Assembly (NCBI GenBank): GCA_016714785.1 | Contig: JADKCC010000002.1 | Span: 248,001-312,000 of the forward strand | DNA length: 64,000 nucleotides | Source of the DNA: Saprospiraceae bacterium | GTDB taxonomy: Bacteria > Bacteroidota > Bacteroidia > Chitinophagales > Saprospiraceae | Reading direction: 5' to 3' | Shown here: piece by piece, positions 8,023 to 17,902 of the stretch | Layout: each line of letters begins with the position of its first letter | How positions within the stretch are numbered: the first letter of the stretch is position 1 | Notes under the pieces: generated by a model | The model's database searches: none | What the model was told of the DNA's origin: nothing | The model's input: only the letters and a program-made list of their open reading frames with translations | Program-made: the position numbers and the translations under genes

Positions 8023-9260
8023 TGAATTTAGTAGAATCCTTTTCAGAGTTTAAAGAAGGTAAAAATATAGACAGACCTACTATGGTTCGTGTCCTTGAAG
8101 ATGTATTCAGGACACTTATTAGAAAAAAATATGGTTCTGATGACAATTTTGATGTAATAGTAAATACTCAAAATGGTGACCTCGAGATGTGGAGGGTACG
8201 CATGATTGTACCTGACGGTGAAGTAACTGATGAATTGAGTCAGATATCATATACTGAAGCTAAGTCAATTGATTTAGCTTATGAAGTAGGAGAAGAATGC
8301 TATGAGCAGTTAACGTTGGAAGACTTCGGTAGGAGATCTATCATGGCAGCCCGACAAACACTCATTTCCAGAATTATGGATCTTGAAAAAGACGATGTAT
8401 ATAAACGATACATGGATAGAGTGGGAGATATGGTAGTAGGCGAAGTTAGCCAAATTCTTAAAAAAGAAGTTTTAGTATTAGACGATTCTACTCAAAATGA
8501 ACTGGTATTACCAAGATTAGAAATGATCAAAGGTGACTTTTTTAGAAAAGGCGACATGGTAAGAGGTATAATCAAACGTGTAGAAATGCGCAATGGTACA
8601 CCTATGGTAATGCTATCAAGAACAGATAATGGATTCCTCGAAAAGCTTTTAGCTCAAGAAGTACCTGAAATAGAAGATGGTCTTATCACAGTCAAAAAAA
8701 TAGTGAGGTTACCAGGTGAAAGAGCCAAAGTTGCTGTTGAATCTTATGATGATCGGATAGATCCTGTTGGTGCCTGTGTGGGAATGAAGGGATCTCGAAT
8801 ACATGGTATTGTAAGAGAGCTAAAAAACGAGAATATTGATATTGTTAATTATACAAATAATACTTCATTATTTATACAAAGATCGTTAACTCCAGCAAAA
8901 GTCACGAGTATAAATCTTGATGAGAAAACAATGAGAGCTTCTGTATTTTTAAAACCAGATCAAGTATCTCTTGCCATCGGAAAAGGTGGTAGTAATATCA
9001 AGCTGGCTAGCAAACTTACAGGTTACGAAATCGATGTATATAGAGACAATGAAGAGCAAGAAATTGATGATGTGGATCTAGACGAATTTTCAGATGAAAT
9101 CGAAAGCTGGGTAATCGATACACTTAAGAATATTGGATGTGATACGGCGAAGAGTGTCCTTGCTCTAAACAGAGAGGAACTCATACGACGGTCAGATCTA
9201 GAAGAAGAGACGGTGGATGAAGTGTTGAAGGTATTAGCATCGGAGTTTGAAGACGAATAG
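8022..9260 (+). CDS. nusA: Transcription termination/antitermination factor NusA
   Basis: 412 residues. An N-terminal RNA-polymerase-binding domain covers about 1-125. An S1 domain follows (VVGEVSQILKKEVLVLDD and RKGDMVRGIIKRV), then two KH domains (VGACVGMKGSRIHGIVREL and LAIGKGGSNIKLASKLTGY). A short acidic helical C-terminal region follows; the second AR repeat of E. coli NusA appears absent, as usual outside Proteobacteria. NusA binds elongating polymerase, promotes pausing and hairpin-dependent termination, and joins antitermination complexes. It is translationally adjacent to rimP (one-base overlap) and followed within 30 bp by infB, so the three are co-expressed. Confidence 0.95.
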   Translation: MNLVESFSEFKEGKNIDRPTMVRVLEDVFRTLIRKKYGSDDNFDVIVNTQNGDLEMWRVRMIVPDGEVTDELSQISYTEAKSIDLAYEVGEECYEQLTLEDFGRRSIMAARQTLISRIMDLEKDDVYKRYMDRVGDMVVGEVSQILKKEVLVLDDSTQNELVLPRLEMIKGDFFRKGDMVRGIIKRVEMRNGTPMVMLSRTDNGFLEKLLAQEVPEIEDGLITVKKIVRLPGERAKVAVESYDDRIDPVGACVGMKGSRIHGIVRELKNENIDIVNYTNNTSLFIQRSLTPAKVTSINLDEKTMRASVFLKPDQVSLAIGKGGSNIKLASKLTGYEIDVYRDNEEQEIDDVDLDEFSDEIESWVIDTLKNIGCDTAKSVLALNREELIRRSDLEEETVDEVLKVLASEFEDE

Positions 9261-9288
9261 ACATTTTTTTAAACATTTTAAAGTGCTG

Positions 9289-12201
9289 ATGGCAGAAAGA
9301 TTAGTAAAAATAGCAAAAGAACTGAATGTTGGTCTTGCGACGATTGTGGATTTCCTTGCATCTAAGGGTCACGTAATCGAAAACAAGCCGACATCTATGG
9401 TCTCTGAAGAGATGCATAGTGCGCTCCTAAAGGAGTTCAGTTCATCTATGGCAGAAAAAGAGAAAGCAGATCAAATAATCATTGGTACTAGACCAGGATC
9501 TAAAGATGAGCAAAAGCCAGCTGAAGAAAAACCAGTAGCAAAACCACTATTTTCTATTCCTAAATTAGCTGATTTAGATAAGCCCGAAGTAGTAGTACCA
9601 CCGAATCTAGTACCATCTCCACCACCAGTGGTAGAACCTGTTATAGAAAAGGCTCCAGATTTAACACCTGCGCCTATAGTTGATGTAGATATCATCAAGG
9701 AAAAGCCAGTAGCGCAAGAAATTTTTAATACCAAACTAGAGCCACCAAAATTAAAAATTGTAGGTAAAATAGACCTTGATAAACCAAAACCAACTCATAA
9801 AAAGGAAGAACCTGTGGTGGTAACACCAGAACCTGAGGTGATAAAACCTGTTGAGCCTGTACCTGCACCTGTAACCAAAATAGAAAAACCAGTAGAAAAA
9901 GTACAACCTTCAGCTGAAGTTATAAAAGAGGCTGTAAAGCCTCAATCAAACCCTGATGAAGAAATAATGATGCGAGCTAAAACTCCGCAACTAAAGGGTT
10001 TGAAAATCATGGGTATGATTGATACAAGTAAATTGGATAGTTCTACAAAACCAAAACCTTCTGAAAAACCTAAACCAGGCCAACCAGTCAAAACGGATGG
10101 TACACCACAAACAAGTGCTGCAAGTGATGCCCAAAAACGTAAAAGAAAACGTAAAAAGCTCAACACAGGTGGTCCTGTAAGCGATCCTAAGACAGGAAAT
10201 GAAGGTAATAGACATAGTAGTGGTGGACAAAATACAGGTGCTAATAAGCCTAAACCAGTTCAAAACGAAGTAAAAGAAGTCTCTCAAAAGGAGATAGATG
10301 ACAAAATTAAAGCAACTATGGCGCGCCTCAATGTGGGAGGTAAAAATAAACGTCAGAAAATAAGAAGAGATAATCGTGATGTCAAAAGAGAAAAACAAGA
10401 ACAAATTGACAATAATGATGCTGATACAAAATTAAAACTTACAGAATTTGTTTCTGTTTCAGAATTAGCGAGTTTATTAGACCTTCCAGTATCACAAGTC
10501 ATTACTACTTGCTTGAGTTTGGGGATCATAGTTTCTATAAACCAACGATTAGATGCCGAAATCATTGAGTTAGTAGCTGGTGAGTTTGGTCACGAAGTTG
10601 AGTTTATCAGTGCAGAAGATGATGGTGAAGAAGAAAATATCATAGTAGATGCAGAAGAAGATCTGAAGCCAAGGGCTCCGATCGTTACGGTAATGGGACA
10701 CGTAGATCATGGTAAAACTTCCTTATTGGATTATATTAGATCTGCCAATGTTGCCAGTGGTGAAGCTGGAGGTATTACACAGCATATTGGCGCTTATGAA
10801 GTAAAAGTAGGCCCTGAAAATAAAAAAATAACTTTCCTTGATACACCAGGTCACGAAGCCTTTACAGCGATGAGAGCTAGGGGAGCTAAAGTTACCGACG
10901 TTGCGGTCATTATCATCGCAGCAGATGATCACCTGATGCCTCAAACAAAAGAAGCGATTAGCCACTCTCAAGCAGCTGGTGTACCAATGGTTTTTGCAAT
11001 TAATAAAATAGATAAACCAGGTGCCGACCCTGAACGTATTAAGCAAGAATTAGCGGCAATGAATCTCTTAGTGGAAGATTGGGGAGGAACTTATCAATCA
11101 CAAGATATTTCTGCAAAACAAGGTTTACATATTGATAAATTGTTAGAAAAAATAATCTTAGAAGCAGAAGTTCTTGACCTAAAGGCTAATCCTGACAGAC
11201 AAGGCGTAGGTACAGTTATAGAAGCATCCTTAGATAAAGGTAAAGGCTATGTCACCAAGATTCTTGTTCAAAATGGTAGCGTTGAAGTGGGAGATTCTTT
11301 AGTAGCAGGACCCTATTCAGGAAAAATTAAAGCTATGTTCAACGAACATGGTAAAAAGGTAAAAAAAGCAGGGCCTTCTACGCCAACATTAATATTGGGG
11401 CTAAGTGGTGCTCCACAGGCAGGTGAGAAGTTCAAAGTTATGGATACAGATCAGGAAGCTAGACAACTTGCAGCCAAAAGAGCTCAAATCGAAAGAGAAC
11501 AATCTAATAGAGCAAGTAAACGTATATCTCTTGACGAAATCGGCAGACGTTTGGCTTTGGGTACTTTCAAAGAGTTAAACCTTATTGTCAAAGGAGATGT
11601 AGATGGTTCTATCGAAGCTTTATCAGATTCATTGATCAAATTGTCAGTAGAAACCATACAAGTAAATGTGATACATAAAGCTGTAGGTGCTATAGCAGAA
11701 TCCGATGTATTATTAGCTTCTGCTTCTGATGCCATCATTATTGGATTCCAAGTTAGACCTTCTGCGAATGCTAGAATTATTGCAGAAAGAGAAGGTGTAC
11801 AAATCAAAACGTATTCTATCATTTATGAAGCCATAGAAGAAATTAAGTCTGCGATGGAAGGAATGCTAGAACCAACCAAAGAAGAAAAAATTGTTGCCCA
11901 GGTAGAAGTACGGGAGACATATACCATGTCCAAAATAGGTACGATAGCAGGATGTTACGTCACCGAGGGCAAGATCACTAGAAACACACACATACGAATT
12001 ATCAGAGATGGTATTGTAATATTCCCAATGAAGGAAGGTGCACATGGCGAATTGTCATCATTGAAGAGATTTAAAGAAGATGCCAAAGAAGTAAAAGGTG
12101 GATTTGAATGTGGTGTAACTATTAAAAACTTTAATGATATCCGCACTGGTGACGTAATAGAAGGTTACGAAATCATCGAAATAAAACAAACTCTGAAGTA
12201 A
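9289..12201 (+). CDS. infB: Translation initiation factor IF-2
   Basis: 970 residues from the ATG at 9289, which gives MAERLVKIAKELNVG, the standard IF-2N start. An earlier ATG at 9247 is in frame but overlaps nusA and adds atypical residues. A long, low-complexity Pro/Lys/Glu-rich linker spans about 60-330. A second IF-2N follows. The G domain begins with G1 GHVDHGKT at about residue 470, then DTPGHEAF (G3) and NKIDKPGAD (G4). The C-terminal domains bind fMet-tRNA. The factor positions initiator tRNA on the 30S subunit and drives subunit joining. The long Pro/Lys-rich linker is typical for Bacteroidota and does not indicate foreign origin. Confidence 0.96.
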   Translation: MAERLVKIAKELNVGLATIVDFLASKGHVIENKPTSMVSEEMHSALLKEFSSSMAEKEKADQIIIGTRPGSKDEQKPAEEKPVAKPLFSIPKLADLDKPEVVVPPNLVPSPPPVVEPVIEKAPDLTPAPIVDVDIIKEKPVAQEIFNTKLEPPKLKIVGKIDLDKPKPTHKKEEPVVVTPEPEVIKPVEPVPAPVTKIEKPVEKVQPSAEVIKEAVKPQSNPDEEIMMRAKTPQLKGLKIMGMIDTSKLDSSTKPKPSEKPKPGQPVKTDGTPQTSAASDAQKRKRKRKKLNTGGPVSDPKTGNEGNRHSSGGQNTGANKPKPVQNEVKEVSQKEIDDKIKATMARLNVGGKNKRQKIRRDNRDVKREKQEQIDNNDADTKLKLTEFVSVSELASLLDLPVSQVITTCLSLGIIVSINQRLDAEIIELVAGEFGHEVEFISAEDDGEEENIIVDAEEDLKPRAPIVTVMGHVDHGKTSLLDYIRSANVASGEAGGITQHIGAYEVKVGPENKKITFLDTPGHEAFTAMRARGAKVTDVAVIIIAADDHLMPQTKEAISHSQAAGVPMVFAINKIDKPGADPERIKQELAAMNLLVEDWGGTYQSQDISAKQGLHIDKLLEKIILEAEVLDLKANPDRQGVGTVIEASLDKGKGYVTKILVQNGSVEVGDSLVAGPYSGKIKAMFNEHGKKVKKAGPSTPTLILGLSGAPQAGEKFKVMDTDQEARQLAAKRAQIEREQSNRASKRISLDEIGRRLALGTFKELNLIVKGDVDGSIEALSDSLIKLSVETIQVNVIHKAVGAIAESDVLLASASDAIIIGFQVRPSANARIIAEREGVQIKTYSIIYEAIEEIKSAMEGMLEPTKEEKIVAQVEVRETYTMSKIGTIAGCYVTEGKITRNTHIRIIRDGIVIFPMKEGAHGELSSLKRFKEDAKEVKGGFECGVTIKNFNDIRTGDVIEGYEIIEIKQTLK

Positions 12202-12211
12202 TGAACCATAG

Positions 12212-13006
12212 ATGACAGTTCCGTTATCTATAAATATTAGTGAGCTTAAAGAGTATTTAGATTCCATAGTAGATAAGGTCAATAATGTTGATTTTATTAC
12301 TATGGATCCTATCAGTATTCCTCATAGATTCTCCCTTAAACAAGATATTGAGATTGCCGGTTTCTTTAGTGCTATGCTCGCTTGGGGCAACCGTAAGACC
12401 ATAATCAATAAATCAATAGAGTTACTTACATTAATGGATAATCAACCGTATGATTTTATAGTCCATCATCAACAAAAAGATCTTAAGCCGTTGACTTCTT
12501 TCATACATCGTACTTTCCAAAGTACAGACTTACTTTATTTTATAGACTTTTTGCACCGGTATTATAAAATTAATGAAAGCTTAGAAACAGCATTTAACCC
12601 TAAGGATATTACAAATTATCGTCAAAAAGATGCGTTAATAAATTTTCATAAATTGTTCTTTAATCATGACTTTGCTCCAGATAGAACTAAAAAGCATATA
12701 GCTACACCTGCAAAAAACTCCACCTGCAAACGACTCAATATGTATTTGCGGTGGATGGTAAGAGCAGATGATAAAAAAGTGGATTTCGGGATATGGAATT
12801 CGATACCTATGTCTGAGTTAATGATACCTTTAGATGTTCACGTAGAAAATTATGCAAGGCAATTTGGTCTTCTTACCCGCAAACAAAGAGATTGGCAGGC
12901 AGTGGAAGAGATAACATCTCAACTTAAGAAAATGAATCCTGATGATCCTGTAATATATGATTATGCTTTATTTGGTTTGGGTGTAGCTTTGAAAAATAAT
13001 CCTTAA
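12212..13006 (+). CDS. TIGR02757 family protein (DUF2400)
   Basis: 264 residues matching the TIGR02757/DUF2400 family by length and motifs. Recognisable segments are DPISIPHRFSLKQDIEIAGF, then AMLAWGNRKTIINKS, STCKRLNMYLRWMVRADD and MIPLDVHVENYARQFGL. The last three resemble a helix-hairpin-helix DNA glycosylase fold (LNMYLRWMVR and LDVH with a conserved Asp), so a role in DNA repair or processing is possible but unproven. It starts 10 bp after infB and is probably read through from that operon. No signal peptide or membrane segment is present. Confidence 0.82.
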   Translation: MTVPLSINISELKEYLDSIVDKVNNVDFITMDPISIPHRFSLKQDIEIAGFFSAMLAWGNRKTIINKSIELLTLMDNQPYDFIVHHQQKDLKPLTSFIHRTFQSTDLLYFIDFLHRYYKINESLETAFNPKDITNYRQKDALINFHKLFFNHDFAPDRTKKHIATPAKNSTCKRLNMYLRWMVRADDKKVDFGIWNSIPMSELMIPLDVHVENYARQFGLLTRKQRDWQAVEEITSQLKKMNPDDPVIYDYALFGLGVALKNNP

Positions 13007-13148
13007 TTAGATATATGTAGATCCTTAAATTTTTAGAATAATATTTTTTATTTTTGAATGACAATTATTAAACATTTTAAATACTTCATAGTACTTTTTA
13101 TCGTTTCTTTGTGATTGTTTTTAATCAAAATCCACTTTATGCCCTTAA

Positions 13149-14546
13149 ATGAAGAACACATATTTTCAACTTATTAACCAAACTTATTACTTTCCTCAAG
13201 AAGGTTTCGATCTGAATCAAGGTAGTTTAACCTTTCACGGAATATCACTGAAGTATTTAATAGAAAAATACGGTACACCATTTAGATTGACATATCTGCC
13301 TAGAATTGGCGATCAAATTAAAAAAGCAAAAAATTTTTTCAATAAAGCCATAAAAGCCAATAATTATAAAGGAGAATACCATTATTGTTATTGTACTAAG
13401 TGTTGTCACTTTTCACATGTGATTGAAGAAGCTTTAGAGCACAATGTACATTTGGAGACTTCATCATCTTTTGATATAGATATAGTTCGAATCCTAGAAG
13501 CTAAAGGTAAAATAAACAAACAAACCATCCTAATCCAAAATGGCCATAAAACGGAGGATTATTTGAATAAAATAGTAGGATTGATGGAAGATGGGTATGA
13601 AAATGTAATCCCTGTATTAGATAGCAAACATGAATTGGATCGATTTTACGCCAAAACAAAAGGAGAACTTACAGTTGGCATCCGTATGGCCATCAATGAA
13701 GAGCCACAATCGGCTTATTATACATCAAGATTGGGTATAAGAAGTGCAGAAATTATTGATTATTATAAAACCAAAATCGCAAAAAAGAAAAGGGTTAAAC
13801 TCAAAATGCTCCATTTCTTTGTAGATTCAGGTATTAAAGATAATCTTTATTATTGGGGAGAATTTAGGAAGGCGCTCAAACTGTTTGCAGAACTTAAAAA
13901 AATATGCCCTACCTTAGATTCAATCAATCTTGGCGGTGGACTGCCAATTAGAAATAATCTAGGTTTTGAGTACGATTATAAATATATGATCAACGAACTC
14001 GTAAGAAATATTAAAGAAGTTTGCCAAGATGAAGGAATAGACGAACCAGATATTTATACCGAATTTGGAAAATATACAGTTGGTGAAAGTGGGGCAATTA
14101 TATTTTCAGTTTTAGAACAAAAACAGCAAAATGACTCAGAGCTTTGGTATCTCATTGACAATAGTTTGATGAATACTATTCCAGATGCATGGTCTATATT
14201 TGAGAAATTTATTCTTTTGCCTGTAAATAAGTGGGACAATGAGTATTCAAGAGTAAGTATTGGTGGTATAAGCTGTGACCATTCGGATTACTATAATTCT
14301 GAAGATCTTAATCAGGAGATATTCTTACCTACTTATGATTCTGATAAAGAAGAGCCCTTGTATCTTGGGTTTTTTCATACAGGTGCTTATCAAGATGCAA
14401 TAAGTGGTTATGGAGGTATCAAACATTGTTTAATACCTTCTCCTAAACAGGTTATTATAGATCGTGATGACAAAGGCAACATTGTCGATAGATTATACAG
14501 GGACGAACAAACTGTAGAGCAAATGCTCAAAATATTGGGTTATTAA
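13149..14546 (+). CDS. speA: Arginine decarboxylase, Bacteroidota short type
   Basis: 465 residues, PLP-dependent alanine-racemase-fold decarboxylase. The probable PLP lysine is K84 in YHYCYCTKCCHF. HLETSSSFDID, ILIQNGHK, SRLGIRSAE, LHFFVDSGI and SINLGGGLPI follow, matching group IV decarboxylases such as biosynthetic SpeA but much shorter than the 630-residue E. coli enzyme. EFGKYTVGESG and the late GFFHTGAYQ motif complete the active site. Product would be agmatine, the entry to putrescine and spermidine. It sits 34 bp before a deoxyhypusine-synthase-like gene, consistent with a polyamine unit. The substrate is deduced from family likeness; a related diamino acid cannot be excluded. Confidence 0.85.
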   Translation: MKNTYFQLINQTYYFPQEGFDLNQGSLTFHGISLKYLIEKYGTPFRLTYLPRIGDQIKKAKNFFNKAIKANNYKGEYHYCYCTKCCHFSHVIEEALEHNVHLETSSSFDIDIVRILEAKGKINKQTILIQNGHKTEDYLNKIVGLMEDGYENVIPVLDSKHELDRFYAKTKGELTVGIRMAINEEPQSAYYTSRLGIRSAEIIDYYKTKIAKKKRVKLKMLHFFVDSGIKDNLYYWGEFRKALKLFAELKKICPTLDSINLGGGLPIRNNLGFEYDYKYMINELVRNIKEVCQDEGIDEPDIYTEFGKYTVGESGAIIFSVLEQKQQNDSELWYLIDNSLMNTIPDAWSIFEKFILLPVNKWDNEYSRVSIGGISCDHSDYYNSEDLNQEIFLPTYDSDKEEPLYLGFFHTGAYQDAISGYGGIKHCLIPSPKQVIIDRDDKGNIVDRLYRDEQTVEQMLKILGY

Positions 14547-14580
14547 TTTTTGATTTTGAAACCTTAAATTATTTGTATAA

Positions 14581-15546
14581 ATGCAAATCACTAATTTTTT
14601 AAAACACCACTACAAACATTTTAATGCAGCAGCTCTTATAGATGCAGCAGATGGGTATATATCTCACCTCAATGAAGGTGGCAAGATGATGGTAACATTA
14701 GCAGGAGCGATGAGTACAGCGGAGTTAGGGAAGTCCTTGGCAGAAATGATAAGACAGGACAAAATCCAAATCATCTCTTGTACTGGCGCAAATCTTGAAG
14801 AAGATATTATGAACCTTGTGGCACATTCACATTATAAGCGTGTACCAAATTATAGAGATCTAAGTCCTCAAGATGAGTGGGATTTGCTTGAAAATCACTA
14901 TAACAGAGTAACTGATACATGTATTCCCGAAGAAGAAGCATTTAGAAGGTTGCAAAAACATCTTTGGGACATCTGGAGTACTGCAGAAAAAAATGGAGAA
15001 AGATATTTCCCACATGAATTTATGTATCAAATGCTCAATAGTGGAGTATTGGAGCAATATTATGAAATAGATCCTAAGGATAGCTGGATGCTTGCAGCAG
15101 CTGAAAAAAACATACCTATTGTAGTGCCTGGATGGGAAGATAGTACCATGGGTAATATTTTTGCTTCTTATTGTATAAAAGGAGAACTTAAAGCTTCTAC
15201 GATGAAAAGTGGAATAGAGTATATGATGTGGCTAGCAGATTGGTATCCAAAAAATAGTGGAGGCAAAGGTGTAGGATTCTTCCAAATAGGAGGAGGTATT
15301 GCAGGTGATTTCCCAATTTGTGTCGTACCTATGTTATATCAAGATATGGAAATGCACGATATTCCTTTTTGGTCTTATTTTTGTCAGATTAGTGATAGTA
15401 CAACCAGTTATGGGTCTTATTCCGGAGCCGTCCCAAATGAGAAGATAACGTGGGGCAAACTCGATATACATACACCAAAATACATCATCGAAAGTGATGC
15501 AACAATAGTGGCGCCGTTAATTTTTGCAATTATTTTAGGACAATAA
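14581..15546 (+). CDS. Deoxyhypusine-synthase-like protein
   Basis: 321 residues of the DHS family. KMMVTLAGAMSTAELGKSLA, then SCTGANLEEDIMNLVAHSHY, are the NAD-binding hallmarks. Near the C-terminus, SGAVPNEKITWGKL keeps the SGAxPxE and WGK residues; K293 aligns with the catalytic lysine of eukaryotic DHS. The eukaryotic KHHIAN segment is replaced by GDFPIC after the GGG, so the usual histidine is missing. Eukaryotic DHS transfers an aminobutyl group from spermidine to eIF5A. Bacteria normally lack that substrate, so homospermidine or another polyamine, or an unknown acceptor, is more likely. Its place directly after arginine decarboxylase supports polyamine chemistry. A strong terminator follows. 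Confidence 0.85.
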   Translation: MQITNFLKHHYKHFNAAALIDAADGYISHLNEGGKMMVTLAGAMSTAELGKSLAEMIRQDKIQIISCTGANLEEDIMNLVAHSHYKRVPNYRDLSPQDEWDLLENHYNRVTDTCIPEEEAFRRLQKHLWDIWSTAEKNGERYFPHEFMYQMLNSGVLEQYYEIDPKDSWMLAAAEKNIPIVVPGWEDSTMGNIFASYCIKGELKASTMKSGIEYMMWLADWYPKNSGGKGVGFFQIGGGIAGDFPICVVPMLYQDMEMHDIPFWSYFCQISDSTTSYGSYSGAVPNEKITWGKLDIHTPKYIIESDATIVAPLIFAIILGQ

Positions 15547-15567
15547 ATTGGCTGAAAACATAAATTA

Positions 15568-15609
15568 AAAAAAGACCCTGAATATTTAGCAAACATTCAG
15601 GGTCTTTTA
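15568..15609. terminator. Bidirectional intrinsic terminator
   Basis: Ten-base perfect arms GACCCTGAAT and ATTCAGGGTC (15574-15583, 15595-15604) enclose an 11-base loop, with A-runs before and T-runs after. It lies between two convergent genes, so it can end transcription of the deoxyhypusine-synthase-like gene and of the PD40/SPOR protein from the other side. Confidence 0.85.
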
Positions 15610-15634
15610 TATATATATAAATCTTAATGCAGGT

Positions 15635-17704
15635 TTAATTCTGCTTCAATCTTTCCAATATGCCACCATTATCTATGACCACTTCTGCTGTTTTAAAACC
15701 TCTATTGTTGGCTTGAATTGTTGCCTTTTTCGCTTCATCTAGATTATTATAGCCAGCCAATATAAAAATTGTCCAACCACCTTTAGTCCATTGCTCTACT
15801 CTGCCCAAATCTTTTACTTTGTTGACATCAAACCATATAGGATCTTCATAAGAAGCAAGCCTAACTTTGTATTTATTTCCTGATTTGTATTCCTTTTCTA
15901 CTTCAGGGTTTTTAGTGTTGAAATTACCCTTATCCGAAAAACTCTTGTCATCAGTTCCAGAAAGTATCAATTCCATCTGAGCAGTATTCAGTACTTCAAA
16001 TGCAATAAAAGCATCTTTATATCCATTGGCTTTTACTTTTATTAAAATATCTTCGGCCTCCTTTCTATCCGAAAAATAGCCAAGCCTGACCTTTATTGTA
16101 TTATTGTTCAACATTTTGTATATATTTCCGTATCTTAGCAAAGGTTTAAATTTACTAAAATTTGGTTTACTACTTGACATCGATGCAAGTTGGATAAAAA
16201 ACACCTCGGTATTTGGAATAAGCTCATCTAAGGCTATCCTGTGTGCACCATCTAATGTCATTTCTACTGTATTTTCTGTATTGGAACCAACTTTTTTAGC
16301 ATCAAATTCTGGTAATTTGAATGCTACTGTATTTTCTTTTAAGGAAACCTGATTGACATTATTTACATCCTTTGTTGTGTGTTTTTGAGTTTCAATTGCC
16401 ATGTCTTCCAATGATACAGCTGGAGGAATAGATGAATATTCATCCGATACAACTTGTGTATTCTGAAGTATAAACGTTTTATAGATATCATTATTCCCTC
16501 TACCACCAAGCCTATTTGAAGTAATATAAAGTTCGCCATTTATATTGTAAAAAGGAAAGTAATCATCAGCTGGTGAATTAATACCATTACCCATATTAAT
16601 AGGTTTCGACCATATACCTTGTTTTACTTCACTTTTTAATATGTCAAAACCACCTAATCCCACGTGATCGTCTGAAGCAAAATAAAGCACATTTTGATGC
16701 AAATAAGGTGTGATTTCATCCCCTTCTGTATTGATGATATTTCCAAGATTTTGAGGAATGGACCAAATACCATTATTGAAATAGCTGACATATAAATCAA
16801 AACCACCCATTCCACCTTTCCTATCTGATGAAAAATATATGGCCCCACCATCAAATGTAAGATGGGCAGAATTAATAGACGATCCAACTTCGTTATATGG
16901 AAAAGGTTTGGATGATGTGATCTCTCCATTGTCATTGATCTCGGCAATATGCAGACTAGAATTCATAAAACTTCTAACGAGATTATAATTGTCTTGAATT
17001 TTTGCTTCAATAATGGCACATTTATTACCACTTTCCGTAAAACTTAGTGGTCCAAGATGGTTGATATTGCCTGATTGGCCTTTTATATAACCAAGCCTGT
17101 TTTTAGGTGCATTATATAGAAAAGTTTTGTGGGCGTAATTATTTACATTAAATTCCCTTTCTGATTCAGTCATCAAAATATCTTCTCTAAATGAACTAAA
17201 AACTGGCATATTGTTGTAAAATGTCAATCCAAAATCTGAAGTTGTGCTATTTGATGGCATTAATACTATTTCATTACTAGGTGCAGATGACATCTCGTTT
17301 TTAGCAAATTCTGTACTGGCTATACATCTTGCTGCTTTAATAGGTTCTATTTTGCCGAATAGCTTATATTTTGCTATTGCCTCATCATATCTAAAAAGTT
17401 TTTTAAGTAAATCACCATGAGTTTTAAATATATATTGATTTACATTTAAACTTTCAGGGATCGATTGATACCAAATATTCGCTTCACTAAGATCGCCTGT
17501 CTTTATGTATAAGTCTGCAAGTTTAGCTATAGCTTCATAATCATAAATATGATCTTCAAGATGAGCTTTATAACTTTCTATAGACTTTTGATATTCGCCT
17601 GATTCAGCTTGAATTTCTGCCTTTCTTAATAGTTTTTGAGCAGATATGTCAGTAACCATTAGCATTATAATAAAACCTAAAAATATTTTTGTTTTCCCTA
17701 ACAT
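15635..17704 (-). CDS. TPR/PD40 envelope protein with two C-terminal SPOR domains
   Basis: About 689 residues from the ATG at 17704, giving MLGKTKIFLGFIIMLMVTDISAQ, a signal peptide. The frame is open to 17755, but a TATATTTG box at 17741-17748 lies inside that extension. TPR-like helices cover the first about 110 mature residues (EIQAESGEYQKSIESYKAHL). PD40 propeller repeats follow, with AIYFSSDRKGGMGGFDLY, LYFASDDHVGLGGFDI and LYITSNRLGGRGNNDIYK. Two SPOR domains end the protein: VFFIQLASMSSSK onward and YKVRLASYEDPIW onward. SPOR binds denuded peptidoglycan glycan. The layout recalls T9SS PorE but with SPOR in place of OmpA, so it may anchor an envelope complex to the wall. Confidence 0.8.
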   Translation of the reverse strand: MLGKTKIFLGFIIMLMVTDISAQKLLRKAEIQAESGEYQKSIESYKAHLEDHIYDYEAIAKLADLYIKTGDLSEANIWYQSIPESLNVNQYIFKTHGDLLKKLFRYDEAIAKYKLFGKIEPIKAARCIASTEFAKNEMSSAPSNEIVLMPSNSTTSDFGLTFYNNMPVFSSFREDILMTESEREFNVNNYAHKTFLYNAPKNRLGYIKGQSGNINHLGPLSFTESGNKCAIIEAKIQDNYNLVRSFMNSSLHIAEINDNGEITSSKPFPYNEVGSSINSAHLTFDGGAIYFSSDRKGGMGGFDLYVSYFNNGIWSIPQNLGNIINTEGDEITPYLHQNVLYFASDDHVGLGGFDILKSEVKQGIWSKPINMGNGINSPADDYFPFYNINGELYITSNRLGGRGNNDIYKTFILQNTQVVSDEYSSIPPAVSLEDMAIETQKHTTKDVNNVNQVSLKENTVAFKLPEFDAKKVGSNTENTVEMTLDGAHRIALDELIPNTEVFFIQLASMSSSKPNFSKFKPLLRYGNIYKMLNNNTIKVRLGYFSDRKEAEDILIKVKANGYKDAFIAFEVLNTAQMELILSGTDDKSFSDKGNFNTKNPEVEKEYKSGNKYKVRLASYEDPIWFDVNKVKDLGRVEQWTKGGWTIFILAGYNNLDEAKKATIQANNRGFKTAEVVIDNGGILERLKQN

Positions 17705-17740
17705 GACCTTATATATTAAATAAAAAACATATTTAAAATA

Positions 17741-17748
17741 CAAATATA
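17741..17748 (-). promoter_or_regulatory. Possible -7 promoter box of the PD40/SPOR gene
   Basis: The minus strand reads TATATTTG, an exact TAnnTTTG match, 36 bases upstream of the ATG at 17704. It lies between this ATG and the earlier possible ATG at 17755, which favours the later start. A clear -33 element was not found. Confidence 0.45.
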
Positions 17749-17902
17749 GTATCATTTATTGCAAAATAACAAACAATACATTAAATATTTTTATAATTTG
17801 TATAAAACCATGGTTTTACCCTATGTTTTTCGTATTTTTACTAAGAATTTGCCTTAAAAAGTCTGATAACAAATTAATTTTTAAACTTTCAAAATATTCC
17901 CT

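Noticed and set aside
9450..10400. Repetitive Pro/Lys-rich stretch in infB as a foreign insertion
   Set aside because: Long low-complexity linkers are usual in IF-2 of this phylum and the flanking domains are continuous in frame.
17705..17755. Longer start of the PD40/SPOR protein
   Set aside because: It would put extra residues before the signal peptide, and a TAnnTTTG box lies within it.
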